A stretch of DNA of 64,000 nt. It comes from Heterodera schachtii. Its lineage: Eukaryota; Nematoda; Chromadorea; Rhabditida; Heteroderidae. The first letter of the stretch is position 1. The number at the start of each line of letters is the position of its first letter. The translations under genes were made by a program, and so were the position numbers. The notes beneath the pieces were generated by a model, which ran no database searches, was not told the DNA's origin, and was given only the letters and a program-made list of their open reading frames with translations. Positions 22,122-34,587 of this stretch are shown here, piece after piece. The stretch is from NCBI GenBank assembly GCA_023374025.1, contig SIJG01000001.1, positions 3,867,946 through 3,931,945 of the forward strand, given 5' to 3'.

Positions 22122-25100
22122 TCAGTCTTGTCGAGTAGTTTCTTCCAAGTCTCTGAACCGCTGAATGGCCGCTTGTCTATTCCGCACTTTCCATGGTAAA
22201 TTCGTGTCCATCTTTGAGCCGGATGCACCAAGGCCAGCTCCTTGCACATGTTGTTCAGCTCTGATTGGGTCTCTGATGCCTGGTATTAAATAAAAATCGA
22301 GGGGATATCCAAATATTTGAAACCCTGAGCATTTCGGCCGAGTCCCTGGCCTTCTGTCCATCCCATGGATTTAAGCATTTTGTTGCCGATGTTCGTTGCA
22401 TCAAGGGGGACAGAAGCCTTCACTAGGGCTGTCAATTCGATGCTTGAAGATGCATCCGATTCATTCGTCGTCCCACTGCTTATTCCTTAAATACCTATGA
22501 TAATTAGTAATTTAAGTCAACTAAACCGGGGTCATAGCCGTGCTGTTCCCGACGTTCCTTGGCTCTGTCCCTGTAATGCATTGTTGACGTGTCACTCTGT
22601 GCCGCTTTTGCACTGCCCGTGTTCCGCAGCTCTCGTATTTTTTCAACGACCTTACTCTGAACTGCCGAGATTTGATTTGTCAGTTGTTCCTTGTTACCTT
22701 ATGCAAGTTGCTAAGTTGAATGTGTTTGTCCAATGTTTCGCTGTTAGCAAATTGACGACGGCAAAGGAGGCATGAGAATTTGTTCCGGTCAACAAATTTT
22801 TCTTGGTCAAAAGAAGAAGTCAAATCAGTGTCGGTGTGCTGTTTCTGCTGCTGTCCTCCGGCGCCATCACCAATTGGTGTTGGCTGCTGTTGTTGGTCTG
22901 TAAATAGGGACTGCGTCAGCAAGAGGCAATTTCCGCATTGGCCCGTGAGGAGAGAGGGATTGGCAGAGAGTCGGACGCAAAAGAACAACAATCGATTCGT
23001 CCCGAGTCCATCGCCATCCAATTTCTACCATCGACAGCGACCAGTCCGCCGCTGAGCTCGGCGCGTGCCATTCGAACTCGCGCTTGGCGATTTGTAAGCC
23101 CGCGCATTCTGCCGGGTAAAACGGCGTCGGGAGGAGGCGCTGCTTCAACCTCATCGTCATCGTCCCAAAGTCTCTGAAAACGGATGTGAATAACGTTTTG
23201 CAATCAGTCCAAATTTAACCTTAGCCGCCTCTGACTTTTCATTCACATTTCGTTCGTCTGCAGAGTTGACGCAGAGATTTCTCCGGGCTATCGTCAACAG
23301 CGAATCCTGACTTTCACACGATACTGCAGCGACTTCGTTTGAGTTAAGTTTAAATGACATTTTTATCTTTTCTTGACGACGGGCCCATTTCATCATCTCT
23401 TTTTGAATCTCTTGGGGCGTTTTTGGCTGAAAAACTGTTTATTATCTACCAATGCAATTAACTTGGAAGTTGCCTTTTCTTCTTCCAGTGGTCTCTTCTT
23501 TCTTTTCTTCTTCTCGGTTTCAGCTCTCTCAGCTTGTTTTTGAAGTTCAATGGCTTCCTCAGTGTTTGATAAAGCCTTTGCATCGAGTTTTAACTGTTGC
23601 TAAAAAAATCCATAAGACGAATGAAACAGAAAGGCACCTCTTTGTCAAAATCGTCAACGGAGCTCGGAGGAGCGCTAATAACAGCCGACTGAACGCAATG
23701 TTTTGGTGTTATCCAGGGTTGGCCCTCCCCCTCCGCCCCACTTGGCTTATTTGCTGCGCCTGACGTTCTTCTTCCTGCAGTTTCCGTTTCAATTCCAAAT
23801 CACCTCCTTCGCAAGTGATATATGTGCTGAATTTCGACGACCAAAACATCCACTAATTTTAATTCACTGAGTTTTTAAAAGCGAACGAAAAGTAACACAA
23901 ACATTGGAGGTGTTGGAACTATAATAATATCCTGTTTTTTGGTCGTAATAAAATCCTCTAAAAAGAAAAGTTATTAATGAACAACCCTCAGAATGTGTTA
24001 CGTGTTAACATCCCATAAATATCCAGAAGAAGGCTCATATTGGAACAGATTGGTATCAGGCGTTGCTATAAATAAAATATTTAACTGATGACGAAGAAAA
24101 TTTCACCCACTATAGGTAGGCAAATAGCCAAAAGGCGTAGAAATGCTCTGGCGAGCTGGCCCTTCCATATGAGCAATTGGAGGGACAGCACCCGGCACGG
24201 CCTTTCCCATTTGTGCCAATCGAATAGCATTCTGAGCCAATTGAGCCGCAGAATTTGTTGGGTCTAATTTTTAGAAATGCAAAAAACGGGAGCAAAGCGA
24301 ATGTTCACCTTCTTGAATGTTTGCGCTGCTAATTCCGCTTTGTGTTTTAAGCAAATTGACATTCTCCATGATCAAAATTTGATTGAGAGACTGACGCGAA
24401 TAAGTAATTATTACTTAACAAAAAGTGAAATTACAAAAATCATTAATGAAGAAACACCTGCACAATTGTCAACGTACGGTACAACTTTGTTGAAAGTTTG
24501 TAACAAATAACTCGCTTCCTCAGCAGATTTCATTTGAACAAAAGCGTAGAGACGAGAGGAAGCCAATTGAATGCGTTGAATTGTCAGCCCCGAAAACTGA
24601 GATAGCGAAGTGCGAATGCTTTCCTCGGTAACCGAAGAGGGGAGCTCGCGGATAAGCAGCGCTAAACATGGAATGCAAATCCAGTAATAACCCGAACCGA
24701 AATTATTTACTGTCACAAGGCGATACTCCGACCATCCCATATCCTCTCGCATCAAGCGCTTCTGAGTCCTTTCTAGATGTACCGCATTTAAAACAATTTG
24801 TGCGCCGGTTGAAGTTGTTGATAGTGCACTTGGAACATGTCCAATCCGATGTTAGGGGATTATAAATCGGCCTTTCTCGGTTCAACTCTTCACGTGAATA
24901 CTCCAAGCGTACTTGAAAACCATCGTCCATTTTGAGAAAGCCCTTAACATGAAATGAATTATTTTTTGTGACCATTTGTAACTTGGTTATGACGTATCCA
25001 ATCCTCCGCTGTTTCAACATCCGAAAATTCAACAAAACCAAAAATTCGAACGGAGCCGCTGTCGGTGTTACGCCTAACAACTCTAATATCGATGGGATGA

Positions 25101-25531
25101 AATCCCTGCTTTGCCAGCAAAATGTTCAACTTAATATTTTAGAATTAAAAAAAACAATTAGAAAGATTCAAACCGCATCTTTGTCAGCATAATTTGGCAA
25201 CGAGGTCAAGATAACTTTATTTGAAGGCTTAGTTTCGTTAGGAGAACGTCGGCGTGAGAACTATTTGGTTGGAATGTTTAAGGTTAATGCATTTTGGTTC
25301 TTAATTTACCGGAGTTCGGCTTCGTTCCCTTTTTCTAGGAGGTGGTGACTGTCGGCTGTGTCTGCTTCGACGTTTATTCCTTTCTCCACTCCTGCTTCTA
25401 AACCTCCAATCACGGTCGTGCGGAGAACTGCTAGAACGAGAACGTGAGCTTGCTCTGGATCTCGATCTTGATTTCCTTGACCATGAGTCACTAGACCTTG
25501 AACTACTGCTGTTCCTCTGTTGACGACTCAT
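22122..25531 (-). CDS. RBM5/RBM10-type RNA-binding splicing regulator
   Basis: A nuclear protein that controls exon choice at the A-complex stage. Domain order fits RBM5/RBM10 exactly. An RS-rich N-terminus begins at the ATG at 25531 (MSRQQRNSSSS). RRM1 is split over exons near 25240-24970 (NKVILTSLPNY; GSVRIFGFVEF). The RanBP2-type zinc finger follows (DWTCSKCTINNFNRRTNCFK, about 24830-24770), then RRM2 (LLIRELPSSVTEESIRTSL, from about 24660), an OCRE-type Tyr-rich repeat (GFYYDQKTGYYYS, about 23960-23900), a C2H2 finger (FSCLLCRRQFANSETLDKH, about 22760) and a G-patch (MGWTEGQGLGRNAQG; GAGLGASGSK) ending RDLEETTRQD. About 15 exons. The joins between roughly 23860 and 22950 were not resolved fully, because three frames stay open there. 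It is divergent from the 25868 gene with a 336-bp shared promoter. Confidence 0.88.
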
Positions 25532-25867
25532 ATCTTGAATATTTAGAACGAAGAATCATGTGTTTTAGTTAACAAACAAATAATCAAGACAAAACGGAGG
25601 TTCCGGAAAGTCGAATTTGGTTATATTTTATGAAACAACAAGGGCAATTGGTAATCTTTGAGGACCTTTGAATCAATTTCTGTAGACGTACATAGAAATT
25701 GGAAGTGAGGTTAGCTTTTTACAAAGGAACAAAGCGCCAAAAAAAGAAAAGATTAATTATTTTTAAATTTTCAGTTCAAAAAAGCTGTAAAAAAATTCTA
25801 AAAACTAAAACTTCAATGATTCGGAATTATGATAATTATTTATAATTTAGAGATATTCTCAGTTAAA
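25532..25867. promoter_or_regulatory. Divergent promoter region
   Basis: A 336-bp spacer between the RBM5-like start (-) and the first gene of the plus-strand operon. On the plus strand TATAATTTAG precedes AGATATTCTCAG and the ATG at 25868, a possible spliced-leader acceptor. AT-rich; no specific factor site recognised. Confidence 0.35.
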
Positions 25868-27748
25868 ATGATCAAAAATTTACTCCAAAGGATGCTAAGC
25901 CCAATATTAAGGTCAGAAACTGTCATCAAATTAAATCAAAAAAGTGCACTCAAACGAATTGACGCAATAGAAAAGGGGAAAATAAAGGCATTGGCTCCTA
26001 AACACACAACGACAGCGAAGCTTCAGCGAGACATTGACAAGGACAACAAAATCAAAGAAGTTTAACAGAATGTTTTTTATCTACTGATCTAAATTCATGC
26101 TTTAGGTGCTAAACTCAAAAGAAGATTCGTTTATTGACAGAATTAACAAAATCAATATTAATTCTTCCGATCCTCCGGTAACAGCAAATAGGTAAGCATA
26201 AAATTGGGTGCATATTAATGACAACTAAGAGTTAAGCCGGTTTTCAACCTTTTTTTCGAATTGTACTTAATTTGATTCAATCCAATCTTTAATTGGAATT
26301 TTTGTTAAAATTAATAGTTTACATAAACTTTTTCTTACTTCGCCACCAGACACATATTCCCTTATTGTTAGAATATACAAAATTCCTTGAAGACCTAATT
26401 TAATTTCAAAAGTTTTCATTTTAAATAATATTTAATATTTGGTTTTTTCATGATAATTCTAAATTTTATTGTTCCAATTCAATCGTTTGACAACTAACCC
26501 CAGTTGAAAAAATGTTAAATATTATGCACTGGTAAAATCCAACAAATGTATAAACCTTTCCTAATTGTAAGCATTAAATTTTTAGACAAGGTATCAGAAA
26601 GGAGCAATATGGTCAGCAGAATTTCAGCGAACACGAATACGGATTTTTTGAACTTCCTTTGGAAAAGATGAAGAACAATAAAGTGATGTTCAGAGAGGCG
26701 ATTGAGGTGTTTCCTTTCATTTACCATTTTCTTCCTTTTTCACTGATATTGCAAAATCTGGTTTTTGGTTCATAGCCAAAAATTAATTCTTTTTGTTAAT
26801 GCTTTTGAAATTGGTTTGAATTCGTCAAGGCATTGCTTTACAATTAGTGTTATTTTGTGGCCTTGCCTTATTTTACTACATTTTCATTGTCTTTTTAGAT
26901 TCTTCGTGCACGAATGGAGCTCCTCTCAAACAAAAGTCCTCACGACCAGTCGTTTTTCGAGCAGCAAAGTGACTATATTCAAAATCATCCGGTGTTTCAT
27001 TCTTCTCCGTATTCATTTAACTTTCTTTTTAGGCCGTAAAACGTGTTGACAAAGACAAATTGGAGCGGGTTTGGCAATACTTCAGACCATTTGCCATTAT
27101 CAGAGATCAGATGGTAATTTGCAGAAACTGATTCCCAATTGATAATTCTTTTAGCTGCTGTCAAAAACGGATTTGCAAGAGATCGACCGATACATCGAAG
27201 GGGCCGACATGACTATGACGCCTTACCGATTGGAATTGCGTAAACGGATTAGGCAGTTGGAATCTTCAAGCGTTGCGCCCGCTCGGCCTGGAGATGTACG
27301 TTTAATTAGGGTGCACCCCAAAATTTCACAGCCGAAATCGCTGGGACAGGGACATAATTTCACCAAAGAATTTTTTTTTTTAATTTTCAAATTTCAAGAA
27401 AAAACCGCTAAGCTTTTTTTAAATTTTTTTGAAATCTTATAAAATTCTAAGATTTTTTTCTTAAATTTCTAAATTTAATTTTTTTTTCTAAATTATTTTT
27501 TGCGGCGAAATTTTGTCCCGTCCCTGTTTAATTAATATTACAAAGCATTAGCCTTACTCACCAACCTTTAAGACGAAACAGCAGCAAGAAGAATTTGAGA
27601 AGATATTGAGGGATAGACATGAGAAGGAAATGCAACGATTGCAGAAACGAATGGAGGAACTTAAGGAGGTCAAAAGGGGTGTGGGAATATTACGGAAAAG
27701 AAACATTTTCAGTTGGAAGAAGAGACACGAAAGCGAACGAAGGCATAG
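25868..27748 (+). CDS. Unrecognised, probably mitochondrial protein, 281 aa
   Basis: Eight exons, all in phase: 25868-26059, 26106-26191, 26586-26706, 26899-26991, 27033-27113, 27155-27295, 27573-27668, 27713-27748. The N-terminus MIKNLLQRMLSPILR is basic and amphipathic like a mitochondrial import sequence. The rest is helical and highly charged (for example VMFREAIEILRARMELL and RVDKDKLERVWQYFRPFAII), with a coiled-coil-like C-terminus (EEFEKILRDRHEKEMQRLQK). It lies 162 bp upstream of a mitochondrial tRNA-modifying enzyme in a likely operon. A mitochondrial ribosomal or assembly protein is a reasonable guess, but I could not match a family. An in-frame ATG at 25829 is possible; 25868 is chosen because an acceptor-like TTTAG lies between them. 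Confidence 0.7.
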
Positions 27749-27910
27749 ACAACGCAACCGAGAATCATTCACCCATCGCTTGTTTTGTTTGCAATTGTTA
27801 GGTTAAACCAGTTTTGATTCAAACTTAAACCACGTTCGTTTAAACATCACAACATTATTTGTCTGTTTGTTTAATATCTGTTGGAAGTTGTCTTCCATTT
27901 GTATTAACAA

Positions 27911-30022
27911 ATGTCTGTCCGTCGGGTTATTTGTGCGATTTCGGGTGGAGTGGACAGGTCAGTTTTTGTGGCATTTGTCAATTGGGAATTTGTTTAGTGG
28001 TTTCCCTTTTTGCTTTAGTGCTGTGAGTGCGCTTTTGCTGAAACGCCGCGGATTTGATGTCGTCGGCGTGCATATGGTTTAAAACCTTACCAGTAAACGG
28101 AAACTTGCCAATTTCTAGACGAATTGGGACCCTCAGGACGAAGCGAGTGACTCATCGTCCTGCCCACAGGTAAATTGAATTTTCGGGTTGGGCCAATCAT
28201 CCTGCACAATCAGTCCGGACTAATTTCCATTACCCATTCAAATGATCTCGTACTGTCATAAATCGCTTTTTTCCTATTTTTTCAGAGCGAGGACCTTACG
28301 GATTCTGAAAAGTTGTGCGCTTTTTTGGGAATCAAATTGCATATTGTCAATTTTGTTAAGCAGTATTGGAATGATGTTTTTGTGTTAGTGATTTTTTAGG
28401 GTTTATCGAAGTAAATAAAGTTTTAGCAATTTTGTGGACAATTGTTCTTTCGGTCGGACCATTGTGCCCGATGTTGGCTGTAACAAGAAAATCAAATTCG
28501 ACCTTTTGCGAAAGGTTGCCTTCGAAGAGCTTGGAGCGGATGCTCTTGCTACCGGACACTTTGCCAGAACTTCCCAAGGGGGTGCGTTTGACATGAGCCT
28601 GTGACAAAAAAAAAAAAAAAACTCCAAGAGGAGAATTCAAGGATTTTTTTTTCAATTCGCCTTTTGGAGTATTTCGGTTACAAATTTCAAACAAACTAAA
28701 AGTAATTTCCATTTGGTGTTGGATGGAGACACCGTCAGAAAAATATTAGCTAATTTTAACACAAATTGTTAAACGGAAACTGATATAGTTGTCAAACAAA
28801 TGATTTTGCTTCTAACAGCTAAAATTTTGCAAGGCTCACCTAGCGGAGGGTTTTTTGAGCAGTTTCTGCGCTTTATTCCGCAATATTTTTCACCGATATT
28901 TTTAATTTCTATTTATTAATTTTATATGGGCTTCTCAACAGATTTTTTGGAGAATCATTTGGCTGTGCCTAATAAAGGTGAGTTGTTTTGTTTTTTAGTC
29001 CCAATCATTCTCCCCCCCCCCCCCTCTTTTTTATAGTCAAATTATTGCGCGCGAAAGATGCGTTGAAAGACCAAACGTATTTCCTTTCCTCCCTCTGCCA
29101 TTCCCAATTGGACCGAGTTATGTTTCCGGTCGGTTCGCTTTACAAAAGCGAAGTGCGAGCCTTGGCACTCTCTGAAGGATTGGATTTTTTTGCCAATAAA
29201 AAAGAGGCTTGTTTGGTGTTTTTGTGTTCAAATGCAACACAAATTCAGAGTACCGGCATTTGCTTTATTGGCAGAAAACGGAAATTCAGCCAATTCATCG
29301 GCCAAGTGCTTCTTTGCGTTGTCGTTTGATTGTTATCAACCTCTTTCCGTTAAAGTACATAGACGACAACGGTGGCCCTCTCGCGGACATTGAAACGGGC
29401 GAAATCTTTTCTGACATTCAGCACAAAGGGATTCACAATTTTACGATTGGAAAACGCCTTCGGAGGGACAACTGCAGTGGGTCCATGAACGCATTGTTGC
29501 CGCATGGGGACGCACTTTATGTTGCGGACATTGACCCTTTAAGTCGGACGGTATTTTTGGTGAGTTTTTCGAAGCCAACTGAAAGCCTTTGATTCACTTT
29601 GTGTAATTTAGTGCTCGGGGAATACCCATCCCAAACTTTTTGCTAAAAGAGTGTGTGAGTGATTGGATTGTGCTTTTCTCATTTTTGCCGGAACACTTCC
29701 TCCCCCCCCCCCTTCAGTAGTTTCGTCTCCGTCTTGGTTAAGTGATGACCCTCCAGCGGAACGCCTCGTTCGGAATGCTCTTTCATGCGTTTTCCAACGC
29801 ATAATATTACCAATTCCATGCACTTTACAAACTCACGGAAATGATGGCCGTTTTTTCGAAGTTGGATTCGGCTCGCCGCTTCGGGCGACTGCCACGGGAC
29901 AGGCATTATTTCTTCGTTTTATTCACTTTGACAACCCTTTGTTTATTCAGTTATGCGTTTTTTACGACAACAATGAGTGCCTGGGCTCTGCTCAAATCGA
30001 AAGTGTTCTTGAGACGTTGTGA
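27911..30022 (+). CDS. mtu-1: Mitochondrial tRNA 2-thiouridylase (MTU1/TRMU)
   Basis: Transfers sulfur to U34 of mitochondrial tRNAs for Lys, Glu and Gln, using ATP to adenylate the uridine. The first exon (27911-27957) carries the PP-loop ISGGVDS. Further exons give [20 protein letters not shown], a [20 protein letters not shown] block, then [11 protein letters not shown] with the catalytic cysteine and [12 protein letters not shown] (28420-28585). After these come DQTYFLSSL (29085), [13 protein letters not shown] with the second catalytic cysteine (29249-29305), the central-domain [13 protein letters not shown], and a C-terminal beta-barrel ending in [16 protein letters not shown]. Both catalytic cysteines are present and the length fits the family. 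The 340-bp intron after 28587 is the longest. It is the middle gene of a probable operon: 162 bp after the upstream stop, 134 bp before the XPO2 start. Confidence 0.92.
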
Positions 30023-30156
30023 ATAAATTTTAATGCGAAATTGCAAATAAATTATTTTAAATACAATTTTTTTTACGAATGTCGCATTTCCATAGTTTAT
30101 CTGTCCAAAGTACAAACAAGACATTTAAAGTTGAATCAGAAAAAGAATTCAATGAA

Positions 30157-33100
30157 ATGAGCGAGCAGAATTCGGCTGAGCAATTAATCCGTTTGCTGGA
30201 GGCGACGCTTCTCCCCGATTCGGTGAAGGGGGCGCAGGATGAGCTTTTGAAGTTGACCGCCTATCCCGGTGAGTTTGTTTGGTGCGCGTTTCATCGTTTG
30301 CGCCGTTTAGGCTTTGCCCGGACGATGCTTCGTATCATTTGTGACTCCAATTTACCTGCTCACATTCGCAACGCGGCGTCCATTTCGTTGAAGAATTTCG
30401 TGCGTATCAATTGGTTTGGAGAGGGCGAAGCTCCGTTGGCCGACGACGAGCGAGAACAAATCCGAAGTGCCCTCCTGGAGACAATATTTCAGGTGGGCGG
30501 TCGGGCCATTGTTCATCAAAATTGGGTCTCTCACTTTCAGTTGCCTTCGTATGTTCGCCCACAAATGATTGAAATTGTTTGCCAAATCAGCAAAGTTGAC
30601 TTCCCAGATCGATGGCCACAAGTTATCCAGCTTATCGCGCATCATCTTCAAGCAGCTACCGATTTTGACCAGTTGTCCGTGTCCTTGGCCACTTTGGAAC
30701 AACTGATCAATCGGTACCGACACGAAATGCGATCGAATAAACTGTGGACTGAAATTATTCTTGTCGTGAATACTGTAAGTCGTCATGTTTGTCATCGCTT
30801 GACTTTGCTCTCTAAGGTGGCTGAGCCGTTGACGCAGCTTTACGCGCGTATGCTCCAGTTTCTGCCCGACCCGGCCAACCAAAACACGCAACTTGGACCT
30901 TCTGATCGGCTGTCTTGGCTGCAAATTGTGTTGGAACTCACGCGCATTTATCACTCACTGATTTCTCAAGATCTGCCCGAGTATTTCGAAGTAAGTTCGC
31001 CTGAATATTACTCCGTATTTATAGCATTTAAGGACAATCTTACGCCTTGGATGGAGGGCTTTTTGCAATTGTTGGAGTTAAAACTGCCCGAGCTTGAGGC
31101 GAAGTCGGTCGACTTGGAACCTAATGAGCATGACAAACTTCGCTGTGAAATTTGCGAGATCGCCACTCTTTTCTCGCAGCGTTTTGAAGAGTGCTTTATT
31201 CCCTATACCGAGCGATTCATTGCCTCGGTTTGGAATCTCCTTGTCATGACGGACAGCCGAATTCGGTAGTGCAGCAAATTACTTCGTTTTCTGTCGTATA
31301 AAATTGGGAAAATTAAGAATTAAAAAATTGCCCCCCCCCCATTTTCGTAAATCTCTCCATTTCATACTTCGATTTATTCTGTCCCTTTTTCAAAGTTTCG
31401 ATTCGTTGGTCAGTGCTGCGCTCAGTTTTCTCGCCGCCATTTGTCAGCGTCCTCATTATGCGTCACATTTCCGAAGTGAAGGCGTTTTGAAGGCAATTTG
31501 CGAAAATGTCGTCGTGAAAAATTTGATGTTGCGTTCTGAAGATGTGGAAATTTACGAGAACGAACCGTTCGAGTTTCTCAAGCGGGACATTGAAGGTGGT
31601 TACGAATTCGTTTTACTTTATTCGGTGCTTCTCATTAAGGCTCCGACCTCGAAACGCGCCGTCGTGGCGCCGCCGATTTTGTGCGGGCCCTTTGCAAGCA
31701 GTTCGAGTCGGAAGTGTGTGCTCTTCTTTCCTCGGCAATTCAGAGCTTTCTTTCGGAATACCACAAAAATCCCGCCCTGAATTTCGCCAAAAAGGACGTC
31801 GTCTATTACTTGGTCAGTGCTCTCGCTTCGAAGAGCACAACCGCCCGACACGGAACCACCGACGCCAGCCAACTGGTGAGACCTGTAAAAAGGAAAATGC
31901 TCCTACTGCTTTTCAGATAAATGTCGCCGATTTCTACCAGGAACACGTCCGTTCGGATTTGCTCTTGGGTCCCGTCAATGATTTGCCCATTTTGAGAGGC
32001 GACGCATTGAAATTTTTGGTGCTTTTCCGTAAACAATTGAAGCCCGAACAGCTGATTGAGTGTCTCCGCGGCCAAAATGGTTTATTGGAGTGCTCAATCA
32101 TCCGCTTTTTGTCCTCTGCCCATGTTCTGATTCACCATTACGTTGCTTACGCTGTGGAACGCTTATTCTTGATGAAAAATCCAACTAATCCCCAGGTAAT
32201 TGTCGTCTCATTTTGGGTACCAATTTTGATTTCTGTTCAGGAAACTCTGTTCAATGCATCCAATGTGCCAATTGACCTTTTAATCGATGCTCTTTTTGAT
32301 TGTTTTCGAGTCCCCCAGGCGTATGAAACGCATTATGTGATGAAGGCGCTGATGCGGACATTTTCATTAATTGACGTACCCAATTATCAATTAATTAATC
32401 GCAATATTTATTTTATTTTGCTTTCTATTTCTTAGGATCGCATGGCAGCAAATTCCCATCTCTATGTGAACAAACTTTTCCAAATGATCACAGAAGCAGT
32501 CCGCGTGCCGAAAAATCCTCTTTTTGTGCATTATATTTTTGAGTCGCTTTGCATTTTGATCAGAAGGGTTCGTTTGAGTATTCCCCATCTATTTTTGTTT
32601 TATTCTCCTCCTTTAGGCTTCTTCCAAAGTTTCTGGTGGTTTGGATCAGCATGTTATTCCGATCATCGAACTGATTTTGGGAAACGACCTTTCTGATTTT
32701 GTCCCCTATGTTTTGCAGATTATCGGTTGAGTTGCATGGCAATTTCTCTCTGATTTCTTCGTTTTTAGCTTTGATGTTGGACCAAAGTCAAGCGGAGAAG
32801 CAACGCGGCATCGAAATGTCTCAAGAGGCTTACGTCCGCTTCTTCCCCACTTTGTTACGGCCCGACTATTGGTTGCGTTCTGCCAATGTTCCCGCTTTGG
32901 TCCTCGTCTTCGAGTCGTTTATTCGCTGCGTTCCCCAATTGGTCTTCAGTGCACAATATTCTGATCAAATCCTCGGCATTTTTCAACGTCTGATTGGGTC
33001 CAAAGCCTACGACCAGCATGGGTTCCGTTTGGCCAACACTTTCATCTCTCATTTGGATTTAAATGTGCGTTTGTGGCCTTTTTGGTTTGACTTTCCATCG

Positions 33101-33975
33101 CTTTAAAGGCTTACGAACGCCCACTGAACAGCAATGTTGTTTTGCTAACGATGCTCAACAGAATGCAGCAAAACAAAACTTCCAAATTCTCACGACAATT
33201 CACAATTTTTGTGTTTCGCTATGCGGCGAGCAAAGGCGGCGCGACTTTAGCCAATGTGAGAAGAGAGAGGGGAGAACCAATCGAATTCACTTCATTTCCC
33301 TTCCGCCGTCCCCCCCCCCGGGGGGGGGGGGGGGTCATTTCCCCGAGAAATTTTTAAAAAATTTTCACAATGTAAGATTAAAAATTTGAGTATCTGACTG
33401 AAATATTAAGTCACTGGAGGCGATCCAATCCGGGATTTACGGGATGGTGTTGGACAAAATTCTGCTTAACGAAATGCAAGCGATGCCCCAAACGACGACT
33501 TACGAAGAGAAACGAATCGTCACAATTGGGGCGGCAAAACTCATAACGGAAACGACCGCTTTTCTCGGGTTGTCTCTTTTTCGTTGTTGCGATTTGACTT
33601 TTAACTTGCAATTTAGCCCCCGTTACGCTCAAATCATTGAATTGGCAGTGAATATTTTGGAAGCATTCGAACACAAAACTTCCGCCGTGGTGGACACTGC
33701 CGTTCAGGAAAGAGAGGAAACCGCCGAAGTGAGCGAACTCGAATACAGCGACCCGTACTGCAAACTGTCCTATGCTCAACACCCCGAACCATTTGCGCCC
33801 GAAATCGGAAACATAAAAAGTGGGTGCCAATTGGGCTATTATTTCGCATTTTTCGTTTTTAGTGCACTTTGCCCAAGCCGTCCTTTTCACTGTCCGTGAA
33901 ACTAACCCTGAAAATTTCGATTGTCTGAATGCGAGGGTTCAGAACTGTCTAAGGGCTTATTCTTCAACAATCTGA
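30157..33975 (+). CDS. xpo-2: Exportin-2 (CSE1L/CAS), importin-alpha re-exporter
   Basis: A HEAT-repeat karyopherin that, with Ran-GTP, returns importin-alpha to the cytoplasm. The start MSEQNSAEQLIRLLEATLLP is taken as ATG 30157; the in-frame ATG at 30079 lies before acceptor-like sites (CATTTCCATAG, ATTTAAAG), so it is probably removed by trans-splicing. Exons give the importin-beta N-terminal block (IRNAASISLKNFVRINW; VDFPDRWPQVIQL; RYRHEMRSNKLWTEI), then the CSE1 core (FLAAICQRPHYASHF; VVYYLVSALASKS; YVAYAVERLFLMKNP; ALMRTFSLID) and the C-terminal HEAT region (GMVLDKILLNEM). The last exon (HFAQAVLFTVRETNP) ends with TGA at 33973-33975. Several introns are 42-60 bp and divisible by three, so long frames read through them (for example the intron that begins in Pro-Gly at about 30270). 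Last gene of the likely 25868-33975 operon. Confidence 0.93.
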
Positions 33976-34587
33976 ACAACGCTATTTTTAATATTTCCAT
34001 ATCTTGAGTTCAATCTATTTATTCATCTTCATATTTTTTGTCGTTCGTTAACATCTCTCGTTAAACTTTGGCATAAATTTAGTTCAATTCGTACGAATTG
34101 GTTAAATCCATCTCTTCCCTTTCGCTTTCATACGATTTGAGGTCATCAATTAATGATGCGAAGGCTAAGAAACGAAAGGAATGATTTGTGGGGTGACCCG
34201 TTTCTTTGAGGGGCGTTGGGTTTCGCGTATCCCTCCGTCTCCTCGGCGGTCAACGGATGTTCGAAGGCGGCGCCGGGGGATGCGCCGCCCCTTTCGTCTT
34301 CCATTGCTTACTCCCGCACTTCGTTCATCCGAGAAGCTCCTTCGCTGAGTTGTCGCCTTTCGAGGATCGATTGACGTTGTGTTGGATAATGAATTTGTCG
34401 CGCCATTCGTCGAGTGGTCACACGGACCGACCCCTCCCCCCCCCCCCCTCCTTATGCTTACCCCCCCCCCCTTTGCCCCCCAATTTTCCCCCTTTTTTTT
34501 TTGCCTCTCGCGCCATCCGTCGCTTATTTCGTGTGCCCATCGATCTGAGAAGGTGCATTCGTTCTGTTCCGATCTCCGCCTTCGCAA
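33976..34587. other. Intergenic region with poly-C tracts
   Basis: 612 bp between xpo-2 and the PTR gene. Contains long C-runs at about 34436-34451 and 34460-34470 and a pyrimidine-rich stretch before the ATG at 34588. Promoter of the PTR gene expected here; no specific element recognised. Confidence 0.4.
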
